From the NCBI GenBank assembly GCA_023410475.1, contig JAEYPS010000037.1:1-64000 (forward strand): a DNA stretch of 64,000 nucleotides. The letters run 5' to 3'. Below, one piece after another: positions 9,036 through 16,695 of the stretch. Position 1 is the first letter of the stretch; the number at the start of each line of letters is the position of its first letter. The position numbers and the translations under genes are program-made. The notes beneath the pieces were generated by a model that saw only the letters and a list, made by a program, of their open reading frames with translations, was not told the DNA's origin and ran no database searches. The stretch comes from Bacillota bacterium. Lineage in GTDB: Bacteria > Bacillota > Clostridia > Christensenellales > SZUA-584.

Positions 9036-9819
9036 ATACAATGCACAAAACAAAAAAATGTATTTAGAATACATCGGCGATGATTGGGGCGAATGTCCGT
9101 ATTTGTATCTTAATTTTATAGGGCTTTCAGGGATATCACCAGACGTAGAAGTGTTTATGTGCATGAGCAATAATGACAGTATCTGCGCTGTGATGCTGCG
9201 ATATTATAACGCTTTGCATATATTCAGCCGCGAGAGCGATCTTGACACTGAAGAAATAAAAAGCTTTATAGCACAGCTTAATCCTAAAATTATCTGGATT
9301 AACGAAAATGCCTTTAAAGTTTTAATAAATATCTTTGACAGTTATCTTGTGCATACAATGCCTGTCATGGCCTGCTCAAGCTCAGCAACGGGCGTAGATA
9401 CCTCAGAAGTCACAATAGCTTCCGAGGCTGATCTGCCTGAGATAGCCGAACTTATGCTGGAGGAAGAACTTTATAAACAAGGATACGAAAACGCCGGGCA
9501 GATTATTGAAACGTTTTCTGAGCGAATGCGGCAGTGTATGGGAATCAGCTATATTGTTCGCAAAGACTCCAAGTTGGTTGCGCATATCTCAATAAACGCA
9601 ATGGCAAACGGCATAGCTGTGTATGGTGCGTTAGTAGTCAGCAGACAATTTCGCGGGCAAGGACTTGCTAAAAAAGTAAGGGCAAAGCTCATGGAAGATA
9701 TGGCAGGGAAAAATATCATAGTGCTGGATTTTGCAATAAGCGAAGCGACTAAAAAAATTGATATTGCCGGCGGAGGTAAATGTGTCGGAAATGTCGTAAA
9801 ACTCAGTAAATTGGAGTGA
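9025..9819 (+). CDS. GNAT-family N-acetyltransferase
   Basis: This 264-residue protein overlaps the end of the YidC-TagF gene by 11 bases. Its C-terminal half (about 125-264) has the GNAT pattern: a first strand VTIASEADLPEIAELM, then a central strand and the acetyl-CoA pyrophosphate loop VSRQFRGQGLAKKV (about 208-221, R/Q-x-x-G-x-G/A type). The N-terminal half is an unrecognised mixed domain. The acceptor is unknown. Given the neighbours it could acetylate an amino group on the polymer headgroup or its precursor. Confidence 0.72.
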   Translation: MIAKYNAQNKKMYLEYIGDDWGECPYLYLNFIGLSGISPDVEVFMCMSNNDSICAVMLRYYNALHIFSRESDLDTEEIKSFIAQLNPKIIWINENAFKVLINIFDSYLVHTMPVMACSSSATGVDTSEVTIASEADLPEIAELMLEEELYKQGYENAGQIIETFSERMRQCMGISYIVRKDSKLVAHISINAMANGIAVYGALVVSRQFRGQGLAKKVRAKLMEDMAGKNIIVLDFAISEATKKIDIAGGGKCVGNVVKLSKLE

Positions 9820-9822
9820 GAT

Positions 9823-10875
9823 ATGTACAAAACTAAAGCAGGAATAGAAGAACTCTATCGTGTTTCGCCACGCCAGGGCAGAGGCTCATTTTTACGCTTG
9901 GATATGAACGAGAACCCGGAGGGGTTGCCAAGAGCCTTTTTTGATAGAATCATCTTAAAAATCACACCGGAACTGCTGGCAATGTACCCGGAGACCGGCG
10001 TGCTTACCAAAAAGCTTGCGGACTATCATAGCATAGAACCGGATATGATAACCCTCACAAACGGTTCGGACGAGGCTATAAAATGTATTTTTGAGGTGTT
10101 TGGGTGTTCCGGCAACGTGGTCTCTGTATACCCAACGTTTGAAATGTATTCAGTCTACGCAAAGCTTTACGGCCTTGAACACAGAGCCATAAATTACAGC
10201 GAAGACTTTTCCGTAAAAACAGGAGACCTTATAGCCGCCATAGACGCCGACACCTCTATTGTATCTTTGCTCAATCCAAACAATCCCATAGGTAATGTTT
10301 ATTCTATGGAAGAAATTGAGAGTGTTATAAAAAAGGCAGGTGAGTGCCGCGCTATAGTGGTGATTGATGAAGCATACCATTATTTTTATCCAAAATCATA
10401 TATAGAACTCACTAAAAAGTACAGCAACGTTTTGCTGACCCGGACTTTCTCAAAATTATGTTCCATCGCAGGTTGTCGAATAGGATATGCAGTCGGCAAC
10501 CCAAGTTTGATATCGCTGCTGAACAAAGTAAGGGGAACGTACTGTATAAACGCGGTAGCGCTGGCTTTTGCAGAGGCTATAATAGACGATAAGGAACTTA
10601 TACCCGCGCTCATTAAAGAAGAAAAGACCGGAAGAGATTACGTCACGACATATCTAGTAGCAAACGACTACGAGCACTATGCAGAGAACGGCAACTATAT
10701 ATTTATCAGGCCGAATCGCCCGGCGGGAGAAGTATCTGCCGCACTGGAAGAAGAAATGATATTGGTCAAGACGTATTCACATCCGTTGCTCAAAGACTAT
10801 ATCCGTATATCAACCGGCGGCGTTGGATCGATGCAGAGGTTTTGCGAAACTTTTAATAAAATAGATAAGGAATAA
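9823..10875 (+). CDS. HisC/CobD-like PLP-dependent aminotransferase or decarboxylase
   Basis: This 350-residue fold-type I PLP enzyme follows GGAG and starts three bases after the acetyltransferase stop. The markers are LDMNENPEG (26-34), NPNNPIG (151-157), IDEAYHYF (181-188) and TRTFSKLCSIAGCRIGY (206-222), in which Lys211 should bind PLP and Arg219 a carboxylate or phosphate. This is the histidinol-phosphate aminotransferase subgroup, which also includes CobD-type threonine-phosphate and serine-phosphate decarboxylases. No histidine or cobalamin genes are nearby. A LicC-like nucleotidyltransferase follows immediately, so it may make a phosphorylated amino alcohol or aminophosphonate precursor for CDP activation. 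That role is inferred. Confidence 0.8.
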   Translation: MYKTKAGIEELYRVSPRQGRGSFLRLDMNENPEGLPRAFFDRIILKITPELLAMYPETGVLTKKLADYHSIEPDMITLTNGSDEAIKCIFEVFGCSGNVVSVYPTFEMYSVYAKLYGLEHRAINYSEDFSVKTGDLIAAIDADTSIVSLLNPNNPIGNVYSMEEIESVIKKAGECRAIVVIDEAYHYFYPKSYIELTKKYSNVLLTRTFSKLCSIAGCRIGYAVGNPSLISLLNKVRGTYCINAVALAFAEAIIDDKELIPALIKEEKTGRDYVTTYLVANDYEHYAENGNYIFIRPNRPAGEVSAALEEEMILVKTYSHPLLKDYIRISTGGVGSMQRFCETFNKIDKE

Positions 10876-10879
10876 TAAA

Positions 10880-11587
10880 ATGAAAGCGATTTTACTTGCG
10901 GCAGGAGTGGGGACGAGAATAGCTAGGGAGTTGCTGCGCCCGAAGAGCTGTTTGGAAGTAGACGGAAAGCCGATTATCAGGCATACAGTCGAGTTGCTGC
11001 AAAATAACGGAATTCCTGCAACAGTAGTAGTAGGATATGAGAAGAACATCATATTTGAAGCGTTATCGGGACTGGATGTTACGTATTACTTTAATCCGTT
11101 CTACAAAGTCACCAATAGTATAGCATCACTTTGGTTCGCGAAAGAACTACTGACAGGGGAAGATGACCTGCTGATAGGAAACGCGGACGTTTTTTTTGAA
11201 CAGTCAATACTTGATATTGTAACCAAAGGGCGTGAGCCGCGGATTATGCTTGCTGATAAGACCAGAATTGAGGTGGGCGATTATTTCGTAAAAACCATTG
11301 ACGACAAACTTATCGCTTACGGCAAAGAGCTGCCTCTGTCGGAGCGTACCGCCGAATATGTAGGCATGGCCTGTATCAGAAAAGAAGCAGTATGCGACTT
11401 TGCCTCCGGATTGGAGAGCCTTGTGGGACAAGGGCGGTATGATTTGTGGTGGGAGAACGCGCTTTACGAGTTTTGTACGCAAAGGCCTGTCTTTATCAAA
11501 GACGTAGAAGGCAAATTTTGGGGAGAGATTGATTACATTGAGGATTACGAGCGTATACTCGCATACCTCGATTCAAAAAAGAATTAA
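10880..11587 (+). CDS. LicC-like sugar-phosphate/choline-phosphate nucleotidyltransferase
   Basis: This 235-residue nucleotidyltransferase has the N-terminal signature KAILLAAGVGTRIA (2-15) followed by RPKSCLEVDGKPIIRHTVE (20-38). NPFYKVTNSIASLWFAKE (72-89) resembles the N-x-Y-x-x-TNNI-x-SLW segment of LicC (choline-phosphate cytidylyltransferase) and PntC (2-aminoethylphosphonate cytidylyltransferase). NADVFF (101-106) supplies the metal-binding Asp, and EIDYIEDYE near the C-terminus is the second acidic site. It should activate a small phosphorylated headgroup as a CDP derivative. It starts four bases after the aminotransferase stop, with AAGGA upstream. Sugar nucleotide formation is possible but less likely from the SLW segment. 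Confidence 0.75.
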   Translation: MKAILLAAGVGTRIARELLRPKSCLEVDGKPIIRHTVELLQNNGIPATVVVGYEKNIIFEALSGLDVTYYFNPFYKVTNSIASLWFAKELLTGEDDLLIGNADVFFEQSILDIVTKGREPRIMLADKTRIEVGDYFVKTIDDKLIAYGKELPLSERTAEYVGMACIRKEAVCDFASGLESLVGQGRYDLWWENALYEFCTQRPVFIKDVEGKFWGEIDYIEDYERILAYLDSKKN

Positions 11588-11597
11588 AGGATCATTT

Positions 11598-13643
11598 ATG
11601 GAAAAATCAAAGAATGCCGCACCTGCCAGACAGAATAACGCGGAGTTGATTGCGGCAAGCATATTTTTGTCCTGTACTTTATTCGTGTTCGCACCGCTTT
11701 TTGTTTATGCCATGAACCGATCTAACTTCTGGTTTGATATCGGGCATTTCTGGTGGATAATACTGCTGTGCGCAATTGCCGCTTTCGGCGTATTTTATGG
11801 CATTGGCAGGTTGTTTCGCGGAAAAGCACGGTTAATTTACTGTTGTTTATTATTCGGTTTAGGGGTTGCAATCTTTTTTCAAGGCAATTTTCTCACGGGC
11901 AGCGTAGGGCAATTGAACGGAGAAGTGAAACAATGGTCTTTATACAGCGGCCAAATGACTATTAACTTAATAATATTCACTTTGATTTGCGTAATACCCG
12001 CTGTTGTCGTAATCTTTTTTGAAAAGATAATGTTAAAGCTGACCAGGTTGTTCTCGTATCTGTTGATAGCAGTGCAGGCGCTGCTGTTTATGACACTGCT
12101 ACTAACACCTATGCCGGAAATGAAGCCGGCACTTTCCGATAAGAATCTTTTCACATTATCAAAAAATAATAACATTATCGTGTTTACGATAGATATGCTT
12201 GATATAACATATGTTGATCGTGCCCTAAATGAAGATAAGGCGCTTACAGAAGACCTTGACGGGTTTACGTATTATTCAAACTCCAGCGGCAAATTCAGTT
12301 CAACCTATTATAGTTTTCCTGTTATTCTAAATGGAAATGTAAATTTGAATTCCGGAAATACATACGAAAATGAAAATTCTAAGCAGTATTTTAAGATATT
12401 GAAAGATAATGGGTACTCTATAGAAGCCTATGGCTTAACATCATTGATGTCTGATGATTATATTCAGACGCTCGATAATAATGTCGAATACCCGCGCCTC
12501 GCTATTAACGATATTCCAAGGTTTACTGAGTATCTATATCGGCTGTCCTGGTTTAGGTTTCTTCCAGACATAACGAAACCTGTATTCTGGTTCTATCCTG
12601 GTCTCGAGTTTAATCTGTTGATAAAAACGGACGGTGAGGTAAATCCGTATCTTGCTTCAAACTATAGATTTTATGATAAATTGGTAAATGATAAAATAAC
12701 GCTGAAAGAAGATGGTAATTCATTCAAGAGCTATTATGTTTTCGGCAACCATTTCCCCTACAATACTGACGCGCAATGCCGGTTTGTCAGGCAGGAAGTT
12801 CCTCATTACGAGACAACAAAGGGAATGACGCATTTAATAAGCGAGCTTTTAACACAGCTAAAGTCGGCGGGGATATATGACAACACCACGATCGTTATAG
12901 TGGGCGATCACGGATGGATAGGCGCTAACTCGATTACAGCGCCTGCGCTTCTGATTAAACCGAAAGGCAGCACAGGGGATCTTGTCGTTTCTGATGTGCC
13001 TGTTGATCATACGGTTATCGTTCCCACCGTTTTGGAATCGATGGGGATCGACGGCTCGAAATTCGGAAACTCTGCATCCAAAGGGCTCACTGGCCGCTTG
13101 TTTTACAAAAGCGGTCTGAAAATAGACGAAGGGGATGTGGGTACGCTAATTGAATACTCGGTACCCGATACTTCCAATGATCAGAAGCTTTATGAACCTA
13201 CGGGTTATAAGTACGATACTGAAGGCAATTACATATCGATTTACTCTTATAACGATTATAAGTTGGGTCAGAGATTGGACTTGAGCGGCAACAGCTGCAA
13301 ATACTTTGATTTAGGGTTTGCAAACAGCCAGGCACATGGAGCCCAATCGCAGCTGACTATGAAGATAACGGAACAGAGGAGTGTTGACGTTACTATGAAA
13401 CTGTCGAGCCACTATGGTGATGCTCAACGGTTAATTGCACAGTGCAACGGCCAAGTGTTATTTGATGACGTAATAAAAGATGTTGCGACCATTAAGTTTA
13501 GTATCCCGGCAAAATGCATCAAAGACGGAAAGTTGCTTCTGAAACTGCGCTATCCTGATGCTGTCTCAAGACGAGAGATGGATAAAGAAAGCGATGATGC
13601 GACATTGCGTTCATTTGATTTTTATGAGCTTATTATAAGTTAA
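11598..13643 (+). CDS. Membrane-anchored sulfatase-fold protein, divergent third member
   Basis: Translation is placed at ATG 11598, preceded by AAAGG seven bases upstream, giving 681 residues; the frame extends 23 codons further upstream inside the previous gene. About five membrane helices span residues 15-175. The extracellular part has the sulfatase-fold first metal strand NIIVFTIDMLD (about 192-202), a nucleophile-like segment FSSTYYSFP (about 233-241) and GDHGWIG (about 436-442). A C-terminal beta-rich region (about 510-681) follows. It is only distantly similar to the two upstream paralogs and lacks their PTP linker. As the last gene of the operon it may add a terminal or side-chain phospho-group to the polymer. 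Confidence 0.72.
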   Translation: MEKSKNAAPARQNNAELIAASIFLSCTLFVFAPLFVYAMNRSNFWFDIGHFWWIILLCAIAAFGVFYGIGRLFRGKARLIYCCLLFGLGVAIFFQGNFLTGSVGQLNGEVKQWSLYSGQMTINLIIFTLICVIPAVVVIFFEKIMLKLTRLFSYLLIAVQALLFMTLLLTPMPEMKPALSDKNLFTLSKNNNIIVFTIDMLDITYVDRALNEDKALTEDLDGFTYYSNSSGKFSSTYYSFPVILNGNVNLNSGNTYENENSKQYFKILKDNGYSIEAYGLTSLMSDDYIQTLDNNVEYPRLAINDIPRFTEYLYRLSWFRFLPDITKPVFWFYPGLEFNLLIKTDGEVNPYLASNYRFYDKLVNDKITLKEDGNSFKSYYVFGNHFPYNTDAQCRFVRQEVPHYETTKGMTHLISELLTQLKSAGIYDNTTIVIVGDHGWIGANSITAPALLIKPKGSTGDLVVSDVPVDHTVIVPTVLESMGIDGSKFGNSASKGLTGRLFYKSGLKIDEGDVGTLIEYSVPDTSNDQKLYEPTGYKYDTEGNYISIYSYNDYKLGQRLDLSGNSCKYFDLGFANSQAHGAQSQLTMKITEQRSVDVTMKLSSHYGDAQRLIAQCNGQVLFDDVIKDVATIKFSIPAKCIKDGKLLLKLRYPDAVSRREMDKESDDATLRSFDFYELIIS

Positions 13644-13799
13644 GGATATTTATGATGCACTAACGACAAAAGGGCAGTTCTTCATCGGTTTACAGGTCAA
13701 TATAACAACTCTTTGGCGGTCAGTTAACTGCATCCTGTCTTTGCGAAGTTCGTTCAACAAAGGAGCAAGCCCTGAATTTTATAACCTGTTATCGTTAGT

Positions 13800-14165
13800 T
13801 CACTCGCTGCCACGCTCGTTTGTTATTAAGAGTTTGTCAACTGCCGCTATCAAAGCCTTGACCGCAACTTTATCGCTTTCCTTGGCCCTTTTGTATACCT
13901 CAAAAAACTGTTTTTCTTCTTCCGTAGCGTAAACCTCACCAGAAGTATATGGGGATCTTCTGATGAGCAAGTTTATGTCAACATTAAAAAAATCAGCAAT
14001 TGCTTCAAGAGTTTCAAAATCGGGCTCTCGATTGCCATTTTCGTACATGCTTATAGCACTCTTTGAGATTTTTTTGCCCATTGTTCTTGTTAAGGCTTTG
14101 GCTAATTCTGCCTGTGTAAGACTATGCAATGTACGAAAATCTTTTAACACTTCTGCAAACTTCAT
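13800..14165 (-). CDS. XRE-family HTH transcriptional repressor
   Basis: This 121-residue protein starts at ATG 14165, with GAGGTG immediately upstream; a start 6 codons earlier lacks a ribosome site. Residues 1-65 form a Cro/CI-type helix-turn-helix (LTQAELAKAL, then ISKSAISMYENGNREPDFETL). The C-terminal half is a short, mostly helical region around EEEKQFFEVYKRAKESDK, typical of small phage-derived or stand-alone repressors. Its minus-strand promoter contains a palindrome between -35 and -10, which suggests autorepression, and a second palindrome abuts a divergent promoter. No phage genes surround it. Confidence 0.85.
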   Translation of the reverse strand: MKFAEVLKDFRTLHSLTQAELAKALTRTMGKKISKSAISMYENGNREPDFETLEAIADFFNVDINLLIRRSPYTSGEVYATEEEKQFFEVYKRAKESDKVAVKALIAAVDKLLITNERGSE

Positions 14166-14198
14166 ACACACCTCATAATTCATAATTTATTCTTGACT

Positions 14199-14227
14199 AC
14201 GATAACACGAAATGTGTTAATTTACAA
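14199..14227 (-). promoter_or_regulatory. Promoter of the XRE gene with internal operator
   Basis: On the minus strand TTGTAA (14222-14227) and TATCGT (14199-14204) are 17 bases apart. The perfect palindrome TAACAC-GAAAT-GTGTTA at 14203-14219 fills the spacer, the arrangement expected for autorepression. Confidence 0.6.
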
Positions 14228-14235
14228 TAAAAATT

Positions 14236-14248
14236 ACACATTATGTGT
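14236..14248. promoter_or_regulatory. Second XRE operator-like palindrome
   Basis: ACACA-TTA-TGTGT at 14236-14248 shares the ACAC/GTGT core with the palindrome at 14203-14219. Its last base is the first base of the -35 box of the divergent plus-strand promoter. It probably lets the XRE protein control that promoter. Confidence 0.5.
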
Positions 14249-14276
14249 TGATACGTAAAGGGTAAGGTACTATATT
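14248..14276 (+). promoter_or_regulatory. Divergent promoter of a very short transcription unit
   Basis: TTGATA (14248-14253), a 17-base spacer and TATATT (14271-14276) form a near-consensus promoter pointing away from the XRE gene. The predicted start is near 14283. Confidence 0.65.
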
Positions 14277-14282
14277 GTGATA

Positions 14283-14435
14283 GTGCACGATATATGTACT
14301 TTACGGGATGTGCAAAAATGCCAGACGCTAAAAAATTGGAAAAAGAGTAGTTGAGCTTCGGAGGCAAGGAGCCCGCGCCGGTCATTCCCGGTGAAGTTCA
14401 GAGAATACGCCTCGGGTAATCCGGGGGTATTTTTG
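14283..14435 (+). other. Roughly 150-nt transcription unit with a 33-codon frame broken by TAG
   Basis: A promoter (14248-14276) and a terminator (14405-14435) bound this unit. Inside it ATG 14318 opens a frame MPDAKKLEKE, stops at TAG 14348-14350, and continues in the same frame as LSFGGKEPAPVIPGEVQRIR up to TAA 14417-14419. The second part could start at TTG 14351 directly after the TAG. I recognise neither peptide. It may be a small peptide gene, two coupled micro-ORFs, a decayed gene, or a non-coding RNA. Confidence 0.45.
14405..14435 (+). terminator. Rho-independent terminator of the short unit
   Basis: ATAC-(G)-CCTCGG pairs with CCGGGGGTAT across a GTAAT loop, with one bulged G and one G-U pair, followed by TTTTTG. 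Confidence 0.75.
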
Positions 14436-14515
14436 TTGGCAGTAATGTAGTCAGTAGAACAAGTTTTTATAAAATTTTATCCGCTTATTGTTTGTAAGAA
14501 ATCCACGACCGAGCT

Positions 14516-14563
14516 AAATAAAAAATCCCCATACCCTAGTATTTATACGGGTTTTGAGGATTT
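14516..14563 (-). terminator. Terminator of the tRNA-Ser gene
   Basis: Read on the minus strand, AATCCTC and GGGGATT form the base of a hairpin with an inner CCC/GGG stem, followed by a T-rich run. It begins directly after the tRNA 3' end. Confidence 0.65.
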
Positions 14564-14657
14564 TGGCGGAGAAGAAGGGATTTGAACCCTTGCACCGGTT
14601 ACCCCGGTCTACTCCCTTAGCAGGGGAGCCCCTTCAGCCGAACTTGGGTACTTCTCC
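14564..14657 (-). tRNA. tRNA-Ser (anticodon GCU)
   Basis: On the minus strand the sequence folds as a class II tRNA: acceptor GGAGAAG pairs with CTTCTCC, a CCC/GGG D stem, an anticodon stem CTCCC/GGGAG around CTGCTAA (anticodon GCT), a long variable arm, and a T arm AAGGG-TTCAAAT-CCCTT. The discriminator is G and CCA is encoded. It reads AGC and AGU serine codons. Confidence 0.95.
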
Positions 14658-14678
14658 ACATCAATCAGCAGCTTGTTC

Positions 14679-14708
14679 ATTATAAAAGAAAAAAGCAGTT
14701 GTTGTCAA
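14679..14708 (-). promoter_or_regulatory. Promoter of the tRNA-Ser gene
   Basis: On the minus strand TTGACA (14703-14708) and TATAAT (14679-14684) are 18 bases apart, about 22 bases before the mature 5' end. Confidence 0.75.
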
Positions 14709-14783
14709 CAAACAAATGACGGTATAATTATAAATGAAAAACGGTTATTTTTATCGAAATTATAAATTAACATTGGAAGCGTG

Positions 14784-14812
14784 TTGACAAAAGCATTTAT
14801 CTCTGTTATATT
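14784..14812 (+). promoter_or_regulatory. Promoter of the branched-chain amino acid operon
   Basis: TTGACA (14784-14789), 17 bases and TATATT (14807-14812) form a consensus promoter. Transcription should begin near 14819, at the 5' edge of the T-box leader. Confidence 0.85.
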
Positions 14813-14817
14813 TATGC

Positions 14818-15077
14818 GTAATAAAAGCGCAGATGGAGACAGGTCTGGCAATTAAGCTTTAAGAGAGTCGGCGGTTGGTGAGAGCCGGCAGCGTAATGCC
14901 AAGACGGATCCCTCCGGAGCTGCATGTTGAATGAAGTAAACATAGCCGGTTAACCCCGTTACAGGTTTAGGGCTTTATAGAGTCTGAAGCGGTCTTTTTA
15001 AAAGACAAGGTGAGTGGTACCGCGAAGTTGGAATAACAACTGCGTCTCTTCATATTAGAAGAGTATGCAGTTTTTTT
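14818..15077 (+). promoter_or_regulatory. T-box leader controlling the ilv/leu operon
   Basis: The T-box core TGGTACCGCG lies at 15015-15024, with TGGT as the bulge that pairs with the tRNA acceptor end. Stem I is visible upstream, including an AGAGAG element, a GGCGGTTGGTGAGAGCCGGC apical region (about 14868-14889) and GTCTGGCA pairing with TGCCAAGAC. The candidate specifier is ATC at 14908-14910 (isoleucine), but the loop boundaries are uncertain and GGATCCC could be read otherwise. AACTGC-CTCTTC pairing with GAAGAG-GCAGTT plus a run of seven T (15038-15077) is the regulated terminator. Uncharged tRNA should favour readthrough. Confidence 0.9.
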
Positions 15078-15101
15078 ATATCCGAAGAAAGGAAGTTAAA
15101 T

Positions 15102-15599
15102 ATGCAGCGCGTAATATCCTTTGTAGTATCAAATCAACCGGGCGTTCTGTGCCGTATATCCGGTCTTATCAGCAGGCGCGGATTTAATATCGAGAGCCTG
15201 ACCGTCGGCGTAACGGACGACCCTTCGTTATCGAGGATAACGATAGTAATGTACGCCGACGACGCGGTCACCGACCAGGTCATAAAGCAGCTCGATAAAC
15301 AGCTTGACGTAAAGGCTATAACAGAGATACCCGAATGTAAGGGTACGTTCCGCGAGATAGCGCTTATTAAGGTGGGCACCGGGTCAGACAAAAAAGAGTT
15401 TATGGACGCCATAAACGCACGCTCGGGCATAGTGCTTGATATAGGAGAGAATACAACGACAGTACAGCTAACGGGAACGATATCATTTATAAATGAGGGT
15501 ATCGAGGCTCTGAAAAAATACGGCATAGTCGAGATAGCGAGAACGGGCATGGTCGCTCTTGAGTGCGGGGATGCGCGGCTTTATGAGGCAGACAATTAA
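15102..15599 (+). CDS. ilvH: Acetolactate synthase small (regulatory) subunit
   Basis: This 165-residue protein has an N-terminal ACT domain (residues 2-75) with VVSNQPGVLCRISGLISRRG (8-27) and SLTVGVT, the usual valine-binding region. The C-terminal ALS small-subunit domain begins at about 80 (REIALIKV). It binds and regulates the catalytic subunit encoded by ilvB at the end of the same operon. The ATG is preceded by AAAGGAAG. It is the first gene after the T-box terminator. The separation of ilvH and ilvB by four genes is unusual, since they are often adjacent. Confidence 0.93.
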   Translation: MQRVISFVVSNQPGVLCRISGLISRRGFNIESLTVGVTDDPSLSRITIVMYADDAVTDQVIKQLDKQLDVKAITEIPECKGTFREIALIKVGTGSDKKEFMDAINARSGIVLDIGENTTTVQLTGTISFINEGIEALKKYGIVEIARTGMVALECGDARLYEADN

Positions 15600-15676
15600 G
15601 TTCTAAAGCTTAATATACAAGAAAAATGTTGGCCTAAGCCAATACTATATTAAAATTGATAAGGAGAACATGGAAC

Positions 15677-16675
15677 ATGGCAAAATTATATTATCAGGAA
15701 GATTGTAAAAAAGAGTATCTTATGGATAAGACGATAGCAATCGTAGGATACGGCAGCCAGGGTCACGCGCACGCGCTTAACCTGCACGAATCGGGCTTTA
15801 ACGTAATAGTTGCCGAGCTTGACCCCGTAAAAAAGGCCGAGGCCGAAAAACACGGGCTTAAGGTATTTACCGCAGCCGAAGCAGCGAAGCAGGCCGACGT
15901 TATCGTTATGCTTGTAAGCGACGATATTCAGCCCAAAATCTACGAGGAAGCCATAAAACCCAGCTTGACGGAAGGAAAATATCTGATGTTCGCGCACGGG
16001 TTCAACATCCATTACGGGCAGATAAAGCCTCCCGCAAACGTTAATGTTTTCATGATAGCGCCAAAAGGGCCGGGGCACACCGTTCGCTCACAGTACGTTG
16101 AAGGAAAAGGCGTGCCGTGCCTTGTGGCGGTAGCTCAGGACGCCTCGGGCGACACGCTCAATGTGGCATTGGCTTACGCGTACGGCATCGGCGGCGCGAG
16201 AGCCGGCATACTCGGAACGACGTTTAAGGAAGAGACCGAGACGGATCTTTTCGGAGAGCAGGCAGTTCTTTGCGGAGGAGTTACCGAGCTTATGAAGGCG
16301 GGATTCGACACGCTCGTCGAGGCAGGATATGAGCCTGAAAGCGCGTATTTCGAGTGCCTTCACGAGATGAAGCTTATCGTAGACATGATAAACCAGGGCG
16401 GGCTTTCGTATATGCGCTATTCGATAAGCGACACAGCCGAATACGGAGACTACGATATCGGCCGCCGCATCATCACAGATGAGACCAGAAAAGAGATGAA
16501 GAAGGTATTACAGGAGATACAGGAAGGCGAGTTCGCAAAGCGCTGGATACTTGAGAACAAGGCCGGCCGCCCGAATTTCAACGCGCGCCGCAGAATAGAA
16601 AGAGAGCTTCAGGTAGAGAAAGTCGGCAAAGAGCTGCGTAAGATGATGCCGTGGCAGAACGAGCCGGAGTATTAA
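15677..16675 (+). CDS. ilvC: Ketol-acid reductoisomerase (class I)
   Basis: This 332-residue enzyme converts acetolactate or acetohydroxybutyrate to the dihydroxy acid with a nicotinamide cofactor. The start is ATG 15677, ten bases after AAGGAG. The Rossmann motif is GYGSQGHAHALNL (about 25-37). The knotted C-terminal domain carries the Mg-binding segments FGEQAVLCGG and FECLHEMKLIVD. After strand beta-2 the sequence reads VIVAELDPVKKAEAEKHG. The usual Arg and Ser that bind the NADPH 2'-phosphate are missing, while acidic residues are present, which suggests NADH use. Confidence 0.95.
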   Translation: MAKLYYQEDCKKEYLMDKTIAIVGYGSQGHAHALNLHESGFNVIVAELDPVKKAEAEKHGLKVFTAAEAAKQADVIVMLVSDDIQPKIYEEAIKPSLTEGKYLMFAHGFNIHYGQIKPPANVNVFMIAPKGPGHTVRSQYVEGKGVPCLVAVAQDASGDTLNVALAYAYGIGGARAGILGTTFKEETETDLFGEQAVLCGGVTELMKAGFDTLVEAGYEPESAYFECLHEMKLIVDMINQGGLSYMRYSISDTAEYGDYDIGRRIITDETRKEMKKVLQEIQEGEFAKRWILENKAGRPNFNARRRIERELQVEKVGKELRKMMPWQNEPEY

Positions 16676-16695
16676 GCCGGCAGATAGGAGCTGAT

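Noticed and set aside
13659..13799. Inverted ACTAACGA / TCGTTAGT 8-mers 125 bases apart between the sulfatase and XRE genes
   Set aside because: The arms are short, no target-site duplication or longer terminal repeat flanks them, and the stretch between has no coding capacity, so calling a mobile element is not justified.
14351..14419. Pyrrolysine or selenocysteine recoding in the short unit next to the XRE gene
   Set aside because: A single TAG without a known family or visible recoding structure is not enough to claim recoding, so it is kept only as an open observation.
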